Positions 33,682-45,500 of a DNA stretch of 64,000 nucleotides are shown piece by piece. The stretch spans positions 310,001 through 374,000 of the forward strand of contig NADL03000513.1 of assembly GCA_002205965.3 (NCBI GenBank). The letters run 5' to 3'. How positions within the stretch are numbered: position 1 is the first letter of the stretch; every line of letters begins with the position of its first letter. This stretch comes from Kappaphycus alvarezii. Lineage: Eukaryota; Rhodophyta; Florideophyceae; Gigartinales; Solieriaceae. Position numbers and translations under genes: made by a program. The notes under the pieces were generated by a model. The model saw only the letters and a program-made list of their open reading frames with translations, was not told the DNA's origin and did no database searches.

Positions 33682-34110
33682 CTCATATGAGGACATTTGT
33701 CCCATTTGTCCTCATATGAGGACTACTTTTAGCACTTCTTTTTCAATACAAGTTTTTTTCCCTTAGCGCATTTATTGTCCCTCCTCATTAGTTCATGAGT
33801 GTAGATGGCCGATCAAAACAAACTTTTCAAGGTTGTTGACCTCGGTTAAGGCTACAGCAATTTTCCCTGACCAACTTCCGATCTTCGTAAGAAGTTGTGA
33901 AAACGACTTCATTTTGGAAATAAATATAGTTCGTATTATCTTAGGGGGTTTCAGAAACGAGGGCGCATGTACAGTAAGAATTACTTTACTGTAACCTAAC
34001 ATAAAAACCCTTTCTTGCAGTAAAAATTTCGGGCTTCCAAAACGTTTACCATTCCAAAATGTAACGTAAACTGTCCTCATATGCTTACAAAGTGTGTCTT
34101 ATATGAGGAC
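33682..34110. repeat. Segment bounded by two related hairpins (possible small non-autonomous element)
   Basis: The left hairpin has arms CTCATATGAGGACA (33682-33695) and TTGTCCTCATATGAG (33706-33720). The right hairpin has arms CTGTCCTCATATG (34071-34083) and CTTATATGAGGAC (34098-34110). The same TCCTCATATGA unit thus occurs four times, inverted, at both ends of a 430-base segment. An ORF of 95 codons on the minus strand (34080-33793) fills the middle and is unrecognised. Confidence 0.5.
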
Positions 34111-36539
34111 GGTGCTATGACGGATAGAAACTAGCGGCGTGGATACTGTTATCGTCAAAATTAGCGAAAAAAATCATCAAAGCGCTGACTGATCTGGCAT
34201 GCTGCCCTAGCTAAGTTGGGGTGCTGCGCTGGGTGCGCTGGAACTGTATTACCAAATTTATTTTGAATTACATTTAGATGGATGTTGTTGCACTGAGCAG
34301 TACAGTACAGTAGCGGTGCTGTGCTGGCATAGATACTGCTTAGTTGCCGAATTTCTGGAGTTTGCAACCGTATATAAGGAAATAAGATGACATGCCCTGG
34401 GCCACCGGTCATTGAGCTAGATAGGGATATTTTGGTGATCTAGATATTGCAGTCGGGGACAAAACAAGCGGTGAAACACTCACGGGAATATTTATGGACT
34501 GTATTGGGGGTATGGTAATTTTGGAGTAATTATTTGGCTTTGATCCCGAGTACTAAGATTGTGAGAAGTAAATATAGATATTTATCCTAAGAGTATCTTC
34601 TGATGGTCTTTCTTGTTCACACAATTCCACTTGATGCATTTTTGTGGTACTTAGCATATTTGTTTGAGACTCTATGGTTAGCGAAAAGTCTATACAAGCT
34701 GAAGAACATTCTTCCACTTGTACAGGTCAAGCAAGTTTCCAGACAACTTTAAGCCAAGTCCCAAGGAGTTCAGAAGGTGAAAGTCAGCTTCAAACCAAAG
34801 AAAAGTTTTTCTTACGCTGGTCACAGAGCATGAGTGGTAGACCTTGCTCCTCCTATACCCACTGGTAGCCCTCTCAACTGTAGTCATTACCTAACTTTTT
34901 TTGTTCGGTTAACTATACCACGGTAGCACTTTTGTAACTTGAAACACCTCTTGTTTAGGGTAATTAGTTCTAATTATCTCTTCACCCGACGATTTACTTC
35001 TATCAGATACAACCAACCACATTTTAAATACATTGAAATAACCCGAAGGTTCCCCCTAAATTCAGGGGCACGCATGTTATAGTTGGAAGTGCGTAATGAC
35101 TTCCCGGCACATGTGACTGAATATTATGCCCCTTGTAACACCCTTAACCTACTGCAGGAGAAAGGGCAGGTTTAGAGTATAATGCTAAATATCGAGATGC
35201 GATTTGACAAAATATTGTTGGGACCTGTAGAAATTATTCTATCAACCGTCTACCATAAAATGGATTCGCTGCACATCACGACGGCTAATAACAACCACAT
35301 TATCTTTTAAAATTAAACTACTTCTCATTCCCTGTCTCGAGGTTTAACAGTCATTTCAGCTATAAACAGGGTCTACACAGCTCTTGGTACAAGTCGCTCA
35401 TGGTATCTCACAGCTTTTTATTTATTGCCATCCGTGTTTCATCCCCAACACAAAAAAAGACACCAAAAATTCTAACAATATCCTTAACGAAAGAGTAGGA
35501 ATTTATAAGGCGTGAACATCCAGGCAACTCACTAATCACCTCTCGTGAGTCAAGTTTAGTTTCCCATATTTCGACGTTGTTCTCAACACGTAAACTACTT
35601 GTCCATTCATCTTTTCTCTGTCCTTATCGGTCCGATTTTGAATTTTTCTTAAACAATTTCGGAAAGACGCTCGCTTTTGGGAATGGATTACAGCAAAAGT
35701 GGAGTAAAATTTGCGCGAAGAGCCTGCGTTTGACCACCCACCCCCCTTACAGGCTGGATAGGGCTGGTTGTAAAAATAAGTGAGATTTCGGCGAAGTGAT
35801 TATACGTAAGAAGCAAGAGAGGGAAGAGGACAAGAACTTTTGCGATGCCTGGAAGGCGTAGGTTTGATCTCGAGTGAGACAATTGTCGGAGTGCTAAAGA
35901 ATGTTTGAGCATTTGAGCTGATTGCTTGGGGCAAAGTGGCTTTTAGGGGCATTGACTAGAGGAAGAAGAAAAATCAAGACGCAATTGAGGGGAGGATGGC
36001 GAAGGGGACAAAGTAGAGGACACACAGGAGGATATTTAGAGTTTTTAAGAGGAAGAGAAAACAGAAGTGAAGTCAGACGTGATTTTTCGGGGAATAGATG
36101 AGAAATGGGGAATAGTACTGTTGGGAAATACTTGCGACTGGCTTAAAGCTGGTAGCAGAACAGCATTCGACGACGATAGGGTGACTTAGAATATATTCAT
36201 TCACCCATTTCAGAGGTGCAGATGCTGATGGCCCAAAAATCGTACTATATGGAAGTTCTGAGCAAGGCTTAGTTTAATGAAATTTATCTGCAATGGTTTG
36301 CAACATAGCAAACTGTAAGTAAAACCATATTCTATAATTCATACCATTAGATAAAAATTATGAAATGGCTGTAAGTTTCTGGTGATGAGGTGAATTTATT
36401 GTAACTTTATTAAAGAATTACTTCTATTTTGATATAATGGCAAACTCGAGCGTGTAATCTAAATTGATATGAAAAATTTGAAAGCTACCCGAAACTACAG
36501 AACCAAAAGGGGTCTTCATTGTAGAGCAAGAAGTGGGGC
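34111..36539. other. No recognisable gene
   Basis: About 2.4 kb of mixed composition without any coding region I can support. A purine-rich stretch lies near 35930-36070. A CAGTACAGTACAGTA run is at about 34299. The ORFs are short and overlap in all frames. Confidence 0.45.
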
Positions 36540-37720
36540 TATGGCTAAGTTTCTTAAACTGGTACTTAAAATTATCTCTGGAGTTGCAAAGATCCAAAAA
36601 GAGGTTTTAATCTGAAGGTTTGGACTTTCTACAAAATGCCTGCATACTTTGTGTACCCTGATAGGAAAAATGGAGCCAACGGAAAAGAGAACCACAAAAT
36701 ACCTGAAGTAAGAGTCGTTGCGATCGACTTAAGTACTTTGGCAGACGTTGACGGGCGATGAGTAGAAGTTTGCGTGAAAGATAAGTGACTTCTCTAGCAA
36801 CCAACTCTAAATGAGCAGGCTCTACCACCTATGCTCTGTGACTGGCGTAAAAAAAATTCTCGGGTCTGAAGTTAGCTCTCAGCATCCTAACTATTTGGGA
36901 CTGGACCAGAGGTTTTCTGCTTACTTGCTTTCCGTCTCATGGAGGAAGGTATTTACTTAGCTTATGTAGACATTTTTTTAAATTTAAATCTCAACGAAAC
37001 TGGTAGAAGCACCAGTAAAAGTAGGAAAAGTATTCATGTAGACGCAATTATTTTTGATAAAACATACTTGAAAGAAACTAAATCCATCTACTCCTCCTAA
37101 TATTCATTCTCTAGATCAGAACGAAGATCTGCCCTTAAGCCATCAAAAGTAGCCATTTAATCCCTATATATACCTGTAGACGACCCAAAGTGTCTGTCTA
37201 TTCCTGAAAAGAACAAGTCTCACCTGAATTCCCACCTGGTCCAACCAGTTCATTCCTTCCCCTCCCATATGACCCGGAAGATGTACCTTCTGGGAGATAT
37301 CTAACCACTACCGATGCTCACATACGGTTCAAGTGTCTGAAACACTTGCACCACACTACCTAGCCCCCGCCCCATCATGCCAAGTTTTCTAGGTGTCCCT
37401 CCCCCTCATCCTCATCGTCTTCCATCTTATCCTACTCCTCATCCTCCTCATCTTTCCTTTTTATCACTCTCGTTAACCAATAACGGTCCCGTAAACTCCT
37501 CAAAAGTCTCCCTAGTTCCATTTTCGACGTCCCCCTTCTGCCCCTTATCTACCTTGTCGGCCATTACCTCAATGCCCAAACGACGAACAAATCCGATCAT
37601 CTCCTTGTTGGTTTGCCGGCGCAGGTATTCAACGCGGTCAGTAGAGCCGAAAGAGAGTAGAAGAATGGCGTCTAGGGGTTGAGGGTGGCTACTTTTGGAA
37701 ATGACGCTGGAGGGGCATTA
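36540..37720 (-). repeat. Dispersed repeat R1, copy 2, with minus-strand coding remnant
   Basis: Direct-orientation homologue of 680-1760. On the minus strand an open frame from about 37715 to 37470 contains A-I-L-L-L-S-F-G-S-T-D, then V-E-Y-L-R-R-Q-T-N-K (37632-37603) and I-G-F-V-R-R-L-G-I-E-V, followed downstream by an acidic stretch (E/D-rich, about 37460-37390). The frame has no early ATG and begins shortly after a stop, so it may be an exon or a remnant. I do not recognise the family. Confidence 0.6.
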
Positions 37721-38099
37721 CGTTTTTCATATTGGTGGAATTTAGGGAGTCTCAGTCCATTGAGGGTATTTCGGATGTGCAATGGTAGCGGATAGTGAGT
37801 GGAGTGATCGGAGAGTTTGAAACTGGGAATAAAAGGGGTTACATAATCTCCTGAGGGCGCATTCTATATATTTGAAATAGATAAAATATATCTAAAAAGG
37901 AATTTTCAGTAGTGCCTTTGCGCCCTTTTTCTCAAAAAATGAATTTGGAGGAGGTGGGCAAAAAGGGAAGAAGAACTTGATTTAGGATCGACCTAGAGGG
38001 ATGGAGGCACTATTCAAATTTCTAGGCAGAGCGGTTGTAAATTTGGAGAGCATTGCAAAATAGTAAGCATTGACAGCGAAGAACAGGCGGTTACTGTTT

Positions 38100-41000
38100 G
38101 TTTGCGGTAGAGCAAATGCCTTACCGCTTCCCCAGCCTCCATGGTGTCTCCCATTCAAAATCTGAGCACCTCCGTCTACCCAGTGACCAGAGAATTAAGC
38201 TGCACAATGACAAGCTGACAGGCAACATCAAATATTTCTTTCGTGAACTCATGAAGGAAGCCAATACTCTGGGCGATCAGGACGCCGTTATTTTAAGGAA
38301 GCAGAATCAGATTCCAACATTGACATGAATCTACTAGAGACTGGTTCAGTTCGACCTACTCGCGGTTTAGCATGCCGCAAGCGAGGACGAAGGGGTTCTG
38401 GAAGCTGGTAAAAGAGGCAAGAAAAAGGTTCGAGTCCCTTTAAAAAGTCCGCAGGCGACCAACATCGAGATGGATCAACCGTTAGATCAAGAAATAGAAG
38501 ATGACCGGAATTCCTGAATCTCATGTAAAAGGAAGGAGAATATTTTTATGCACGATTGGTAGAATACTTACGAAGGATACACGAATAGGGATTTAGGTGC
38601 TTACCGAGGGAATAAATCGTACCTAAATTGTGGCAAAGTTAGCAAATTAACGGATCATAATGTTGAAAACAATTCATCTATGTTCTACTCTAATTTTGCG
38701 ATTGCGCTGTTGTGTGTCAATTTAGATGATCAGGGGGGCGGTAGGAGCAAACTAATGCCGCAATAATTCGATATAACTCATAAAATGGACTCCAAGCTGA
38801 ACAATGAAGACCTGAACTGTCCACAACGGTACAGTATGGTAGGTGATTCCTCTGAACAATTGGATTGTAGTGAAATAATCATTGCTAGTCTCATAAAGAA
38901 TATTTTCCAATGGACTAACCCGATTATATGCAGAATGGAATGTCTGATTAGAAATAACCCTGCGCCAAATTCGATTCTATGCCATTATGTTCTTTAGACC
39001 CTAGGATTGGACAATCAAGTCCTTCTGGCGGCTGAAACTCAAAGATTCAAAGATGACATCGACATTCCTTCGCTTACTTCCAAATTTTCAATTCAGACCG
39101 CCAAACCTGAACAAGGCTCTAGGGCTATCCAAAATCTCCTTAACGACTGCCACTACAGATAAGACAGTAAATTAAAAGCTATGAAGAGAGCGAGAACAGT
39201 TTTGATGACAACTGAGTCGACGTGGATCTAGGGGAAGATAATCCGGATGACCTGATCTCTTCCCTAGCCGGTCATGTTCAACTGGCAGCAGAAAAGGGAC
39301 TTTCAAATTCAGATTGCCGAGTACTCAGTGGTCTCTTTGAATCTTACAAGTCGCTTTTCAGTAAGGCCGAAAAAATCGATACCAACCAAGGTGAATCCAA
39401 TGCGGATGCGATTACAAGCTAATCGAAAATAAAATACGCGTTGAAGCTCAAAGAAACTCTACTTAATAACTTCATTTCTTGGAGAAGTAAGCCCAACAGA
39501 TGCTCAATATGGACTTTGCCATTGTGATTCCTACTATGTCATGGCTAGCAGATCCTCTTATTTTACCGAAAACTTAGTATAAGGCTAAGTTCAGGATGTC
39601 AATCGATCCCCGTCGTGTTAATATTGACACCACCAAGGAGCCAAGGCCCATGCTTCATCTCGAATCTAAGGTCCCAGGCTTCGAAGGAATCACATGGTTC
39701 TCAAGCATCAAACTTATTTCCGGATACTAGTAGCTACCGTTCCATCCTGGTTCTTATGGATCATGCGATGTTATTTACCCTCGTGTGGTGCTACCGTCAA
39801 AAAGCATCTTTCCTGGACTTACGATGGCCGACGCGTACTTTCAACTCACGGTCGAATAACTATTAAGCGACCCATGAAATAAATTGAAGGTTTGGATAGA
39901 TGACTTTAAACTGGACACGAGAACCGAGGACGAGCTGCTTCAAATTTTGGAATGCTTCTTTCAAATTTGTCAGAAATATGGATTTTTTATTTCTGATCCA
40001 AAGTCCTCCTTCTTCGCGCATAGTACTAGTGGTGTGAACGAGTCATTTCTGGAGACAAATAAAAATTTGAGCCCTCGCTTAATGCTGCTATCCGTGACCC
40101 AGACACAATCCCAAACTGCTGTTGAACTCCGAAAAATTATCTAGTGATGCCGATAGATGTTCTATTAAATCCCAGAACGTTCCTGACGGGTTCCCCGCTC
40201 ATCTAGTTCTTGAAGAGGCCTAGAAAAAGATCAGATCGATGTACATGACGCTGTATCAAGAATAATGCGTTGAGTACTCTGACCTAGGGTCCTATGCATA
40301 TCAAGATCTTCAGGAAAATTTGGAACGCGATGCGCGACGCCACGAAGTTGTTACACACTCGTCGTAAATTGGAGATCTGTGTCTAAAACAGCTCCTTGTA
40401 ACAATTTGGGTTCGCGGTAGTGACTCAAACTCAAACCGAACAAGTGGAAAAGCCTGTAGGAGAACAGCGACATGCCTCTTTAGTATTCCTGGGGGCTAAA
40501 CTCAAAGTCGTAGAGATATGCTGGAGCACCTTCGAGAAGGAAGCCTATGCTATATTACAAGCGTTCTAGAAACTACATTACATCCTGATGGGAACGAATA
40601 CGACTCGGGTCTACACTGACCATCGGAACCTACTTTTCTTGTTTGAATTGCTAGCTGTAAAACATGTAATTTTACTTAATATACAGCATAAAGTGCAGCA
40701 TTGAAACAATTTTCTGTCAAAGTTTCCTTATTTGATCAAGCAAATCGCTGTTGGATCGATATCACTCGCTGATACCCTGACTAAATGGAATCAAGGTTAC
40801 AGGGGCGACAAGAAAACCATGAAGGCTCTCTCCAAATTACTTGACACTGCTTTCAGGTCATTCCAACTGCCGATAAAGTCACATGGCCAGAACTGAACAT
40901 CATCGGGAAATACCAAGATGTCGCGAAAACGTGCCGTACTGGCTGCAGCCTTAGTCCTGAAGCTCAGGTGTGGGAAAACCAAGGTCGAATCTTGACCCCA

Positions 41001-42570
41001 GAGAACTGATTGAAGTTGCATTTAAAGATGACAGCTGCTTCCCAATGAGGACTATCGGCTCCAGGGGTATCGAAGCAACGAGTAGTATCCTACACGAGAA
41101 TTTTTTCCGAAGAACATGGATCGAGTAGCCGAAAGACTTGCCTAAGGTTGCTTTTATTGTTTTAATGCGGGATGCAGAGACACCTTAATTCGTCAATTAG
41201 CACACCTTCGGCACGGTAAATGACCCAAAGAGGTGATACAATTCGACTCGCTCTGCATGTAGAAAAATTCATAATGGAATATGCTACGTTTTCATCATTT
41301 ATAATGACATTTCGGGTTACGGTTGTTTATGGCCTATCCTCTCGCTTACCGCAGAGGAAGCTGTGGATTTTCTTATCTGTTGGTGGTTTTGATCGGAAAT
41401 TTAGAATAAAAATTGAGCGACTAAGGCTCCTATTTCATGAACCAGCTTGTCGACAGGCTGTTTTCAGACCTTCGGGTACACCGCTACTTCACCATCTCTT
41501 ACTCACCATGGGTTAATGGTAGTAAGGGATGAGTTTGTAGGGATTCAATTCGCACTAACAGGGTTCTCTATAGAGAATAGAAACTTGCACTGCGAGACTG
41601 GCCTGCTATCTCTGGATATGTACAGAAAGTTCTGAACCATGCCTCACTTAGCAGACCCGGGTTCTGCGACCATAACATACCTGGTGTGTATCGCTTACCT
41701 ACAGAAGTGATCACTTTCTATGCTCCAACTCTCAGTTTGATGCGTTCTTGCCCTGTTCAGAGGTGTAAAGGTGCTTGCTCTACCGACGAAGTTAGATTAC
41801 AACAAGTCCTGAGCACCGATTCGATGCAGTCTGCTCTGAAAGCAATGCACAAATGAATTGCTGACCGTTCAGAACGATGAACTTAGAGACAAACAGACAT
41901 TCACAGTAGGAATATCAACGTCAAACCTGTCAATTGTCAATCTGTGGATTTTTTCCTGGCGCGACGCGCACGGGATCAGGCCAAAAAATTAAATTCCACA
42001 GGGCAAAACCGCGCAAAATTACTTCTATGCAGTCAACGCTAGATTTTAAAGTCAAGAATCTAGTGGATAAAGAAATAGAGCACTTGAGTGCTCAAATGGT
42101 GGTGGTGGTAAATCTTTATGGGTTGTACAATGCTGCACAGAAGCGTGCAGAGGGTATTCATAAATCAAATACTGATTCTTTGGCCCACGGAGTTCGATGG
42201 AGTTCAGATTGACCCGATGCTCCTCTGGGCGGCCTAAAATTCCAAAGCTGTGTACCAGGATGCACCAGAGCTCCGTGACATCTTCGAAAAGAAAAGTCAA
42301 CTCGAATTCTAGGCTGCCTATCGAGCCAGTTGCGAAAAGGCCCCTCGCCTATCGCCCTGGAGTCCACAAACTGTCAGCTCAAAGCGAACAGGATGCTCTT
42401 GTACAGAGTTCCGCTGATATTTCGCAGCACTCCCGTTCTATGCGCACCCTGACAAAAACGTATTGTCTCCAACCCACAAAAAAAACACAGGCAGGCCTCC
42501 GCCGTTTCTCTCCATCCTTCCCCAAGCACATCGGCCGTCTCCTTGGATGAGGCAGATTTACTCTTCTTTT
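38100..42570 (+). mobile_element. Ty3/gypsy-type LTR retrotransposon remnant, heavily broken
   Basis: This old fossil has no LTRs that I can find. Recognisable parts in order are: RT about 39590-40030, with F-R-M-S-I-D-P-R-R-V-N and, at about 39890, W-I-D-D-F-K as the RT active-site block; RNase H about 40480-40800, with T-F-E-K-E-A-Y-A-I-L and Y-T-D-H-R-N-L-L; integrase about 41120-41520, with Y-S-P-W-V-N-G; and a chromodomain-like or linker end at about 42050-42500. RT, RNase H and integrase in that order is the Ty3/gypsy layout. Decay is heavy, with well over ten breaks. The left and right limits are approximate. Confidence 0.75.
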
Positions 42571-45500
42571 GGAAATTAATTGTCATAATGACAGCAAATA
42601 CAGTGCACACGGAGTTGTAGGGGTAATAAATCTCATTTTCTCCTGTTTTTCATTCCCCGGAAATAAATTATGTTGTTAACAGCAACAATAGCGCATGTCA
42701 CACTGCCAGGATGATATCGGGGTGCTCTACTGGCGTACTTCCCAAAAAGCCTCCATCTCAAGACGACCGTCCCAATTTATCATTGTTTTTCTGCTGTTTT
42801 CGTTTGCGTGAGTTTTTTATTGGTAAAGTATACGTCATTTAATACTTATAAGGATGCAACCGATTACTAGTGTCAAGATCCGAAACGTAAGTGCGCGTAA
42901 CTGTTAGTTCACTTCATACTACGGCTTCATATACAAATCCAAAGACATCAAGATGGGAGTGGATACCTTCTTCTTCGTTGACCTCTTCAAATCTCCAAAT
43001 AGTGAAATAGTACATTTGATAACCTAACCCATCCAGAAGATCACGAAAAAAGATTTATACGAGAAAATAGGACAAGCATCAATTAAAATGTGTATTCGTT
43101 TAATAATTTTCTGACGTTTAGCGACAGAGGACATAAAAATATGACCATAAGTTAAATGAGCAGTGATTTGCGCGTTCTTCTCCTCAGATAGATTGCTCAA
43201 CCAGAAATGTTCTACTTTTTAAGACTGTATGCTGTGTACTGTTACGAAGGTAAGTATAGATGAACCACCAATATGTTCTCAGGGTGGACGTTCGTGACCA
43301 TTCCTCGGTGTACTATGGCCAGAAGAATTTCCTCTGACAACTTCCGAAAAATCCTTCTTTTCATTTTATGGTCCCCAGCATCTCTCCTCCTGATGATCAT
43401 CACTGACTAAAGAATATTACATTCCCTTCTTGCATTTCCATTCTATTAAGGTGTAAGAGTAGGCCCCCATACCGGGTGCAACACTAATCGATACCTCAGA
43501 CCTAGAGTTCAGATTCACCCTGCAAGACATACAAATCAATGATTCTACACGAGTAAAAAATTATATTTAAGGTATTAAGGTAGCTATGCGAAACGATTCT
43601 GGTATCTAGGCCCAATATCTTTTGAAGAAATAATGACATTTCAATTTCAAGAATTTTTCGGACCGGATTTTAAAATACCATATTTCGAAACGATAAAAGA
43701 GCTCCTTTTAGGAGTTTAAATCTCCTTACGGTATCAATAGGCCATTAAACGTACGAAATATAGGCAGAGCTAAGCGCAGAAATTATTTTGAAGTACATCT
43801 TCTTAACGTTCTGCGAAAAAATTCTGCGAAAAAACTATTCCATTCCAAATCGCTCTTTCCTCCTATAGGAATCATTCCATATTAATAAATGTGAATATTG
43901 TATGCTTTTTTTTTATTCTGCTTGAGAATATAGTCTTCAATTCTTTGGTGGTAAGGGAAGAGGCGAAATGGTGTATGGCCCTCCTCGATCTCTTACTTGA
44001 TCTCGAAGAGAGATTAGAATGCTAGTGTTTCTCCTCCGTGATAGCGCAATAGTTTGAGTAGTCTCATTAGAACTACGGCTACTTCATGGACAGCTGAAGT
44101 ATTTTTATGTGGACAAACAAAATTTGGAGCCCACTGGAAAGGTTTTAGCTCGCTGGCTCGCACTTCAAATTTGCCCTTTGGTAACTTGTGGTGTGATTTA
44201 CTACTTTCTGGGGCATAACTCGACCTCATTTCTTTCTTCATAAATTTCTTTTCGTCACGCCTACATCTATAGTTCTTGCAGCTTTTCAGTATATTAGCAC
44301 CACCAGAAAACGATAAATTATGGCCTTTTGTCTGTGGTAACAAATAAATACCGCTAGAAAAGTATTTTATCAACTCGATGTCCTCTCATTTCATAATTTT
44401 GGTATTCAATTTTTGATTTTTTTCTACCACTATCTCCACTCTCTTGCTAGACAATGAAGCATCGCCGTGAACTGTTTCCAATTGAGTAACTTTAACTCTC
44501 AAAAAGTACAGAAATGTCGTTGCAGCCAGAACAAATGCGTGATCCAAGATTATTCTCCAATACCCACTGAATGGTTCAATTATTCCTTGTTTTTAAAAAA
44601 CACTTCTGCATTAGACTTCTTAGCTCCTATGGTCGTTGATCAGCTTTCATGATCAACTATTATGAGAATATAGTTGATTCTCGAAGAAGTTTCTTTGAAT
44701 AGATCAGAAATATCCCATAAAAACGCTTCAAAAATGCCCTAAATCGGAAAAGGTAGTGTATTCTTTCAATTTCAGATCGAAGTGAGCTTCTGATAACGAC
44801 AATTCGTATTACCAAATGCTTCAAAAATCGAATTAGATTTTAACTACTAGCCTAAAACGTTTAATTGTCAAATTCTCTCAGCACTGGAGCTCAAGCAATA
44901 TTTTCGGGAAAGATTGTACTTGGATTTGATCCTTTTTCTAGGTAAATAAGTAATCAGCTAGCTGACTGCTGCAACCAGATCTGTACACAATTTCAAGCGG
45001 ACAATTTGCCAAAATGTCGAGCCACCTAGCCGACATGTGATATAAATATTTCGACTAGAGTGTTTCTTTAGTATCTCGTTGGTCAGTGTCTAGAAGGATA
45101 ACGGATAAACAAGAAAATTTTGCAATTAAAATAGACGGCAAGTGCTCATTTTTCGCAGATAAAATATCTCTCTTCTCTTTCATTAAAGTAAGACTTTGAA
45201 ATAGAACACATTATATATTTCCCTTCTTTCCTGGAACAAAACTGCTCCCGAATAATGATAAGATGCTTCTGTTCCTGTAAATTGCATTTTTACGCAAGGT
45301 CGATTAGAAGTAAAGGATTTCATGGCCTTTTTAAAGTTCATTGAGTAAAAAACGCATTTTATTGCTAGAATCGTTTCCATTTTTGCCATTCCAACATGCA
45401 GCAATGCCGGTTTGGTGCTACAATCTTTGATGAGCCCATACTGATACGATGCTGGACCAAGGACGATTCGAAATACCGTCTCCGAAGTAGATCTTGGCGC

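Noticed and set aside
44014-44373. Minus-strand ORF of 119 codons with C and H residues
   Set aside because: I considered a transposase or zinc-finger remnant, but the cysteines and histidines do not form a regular motif.
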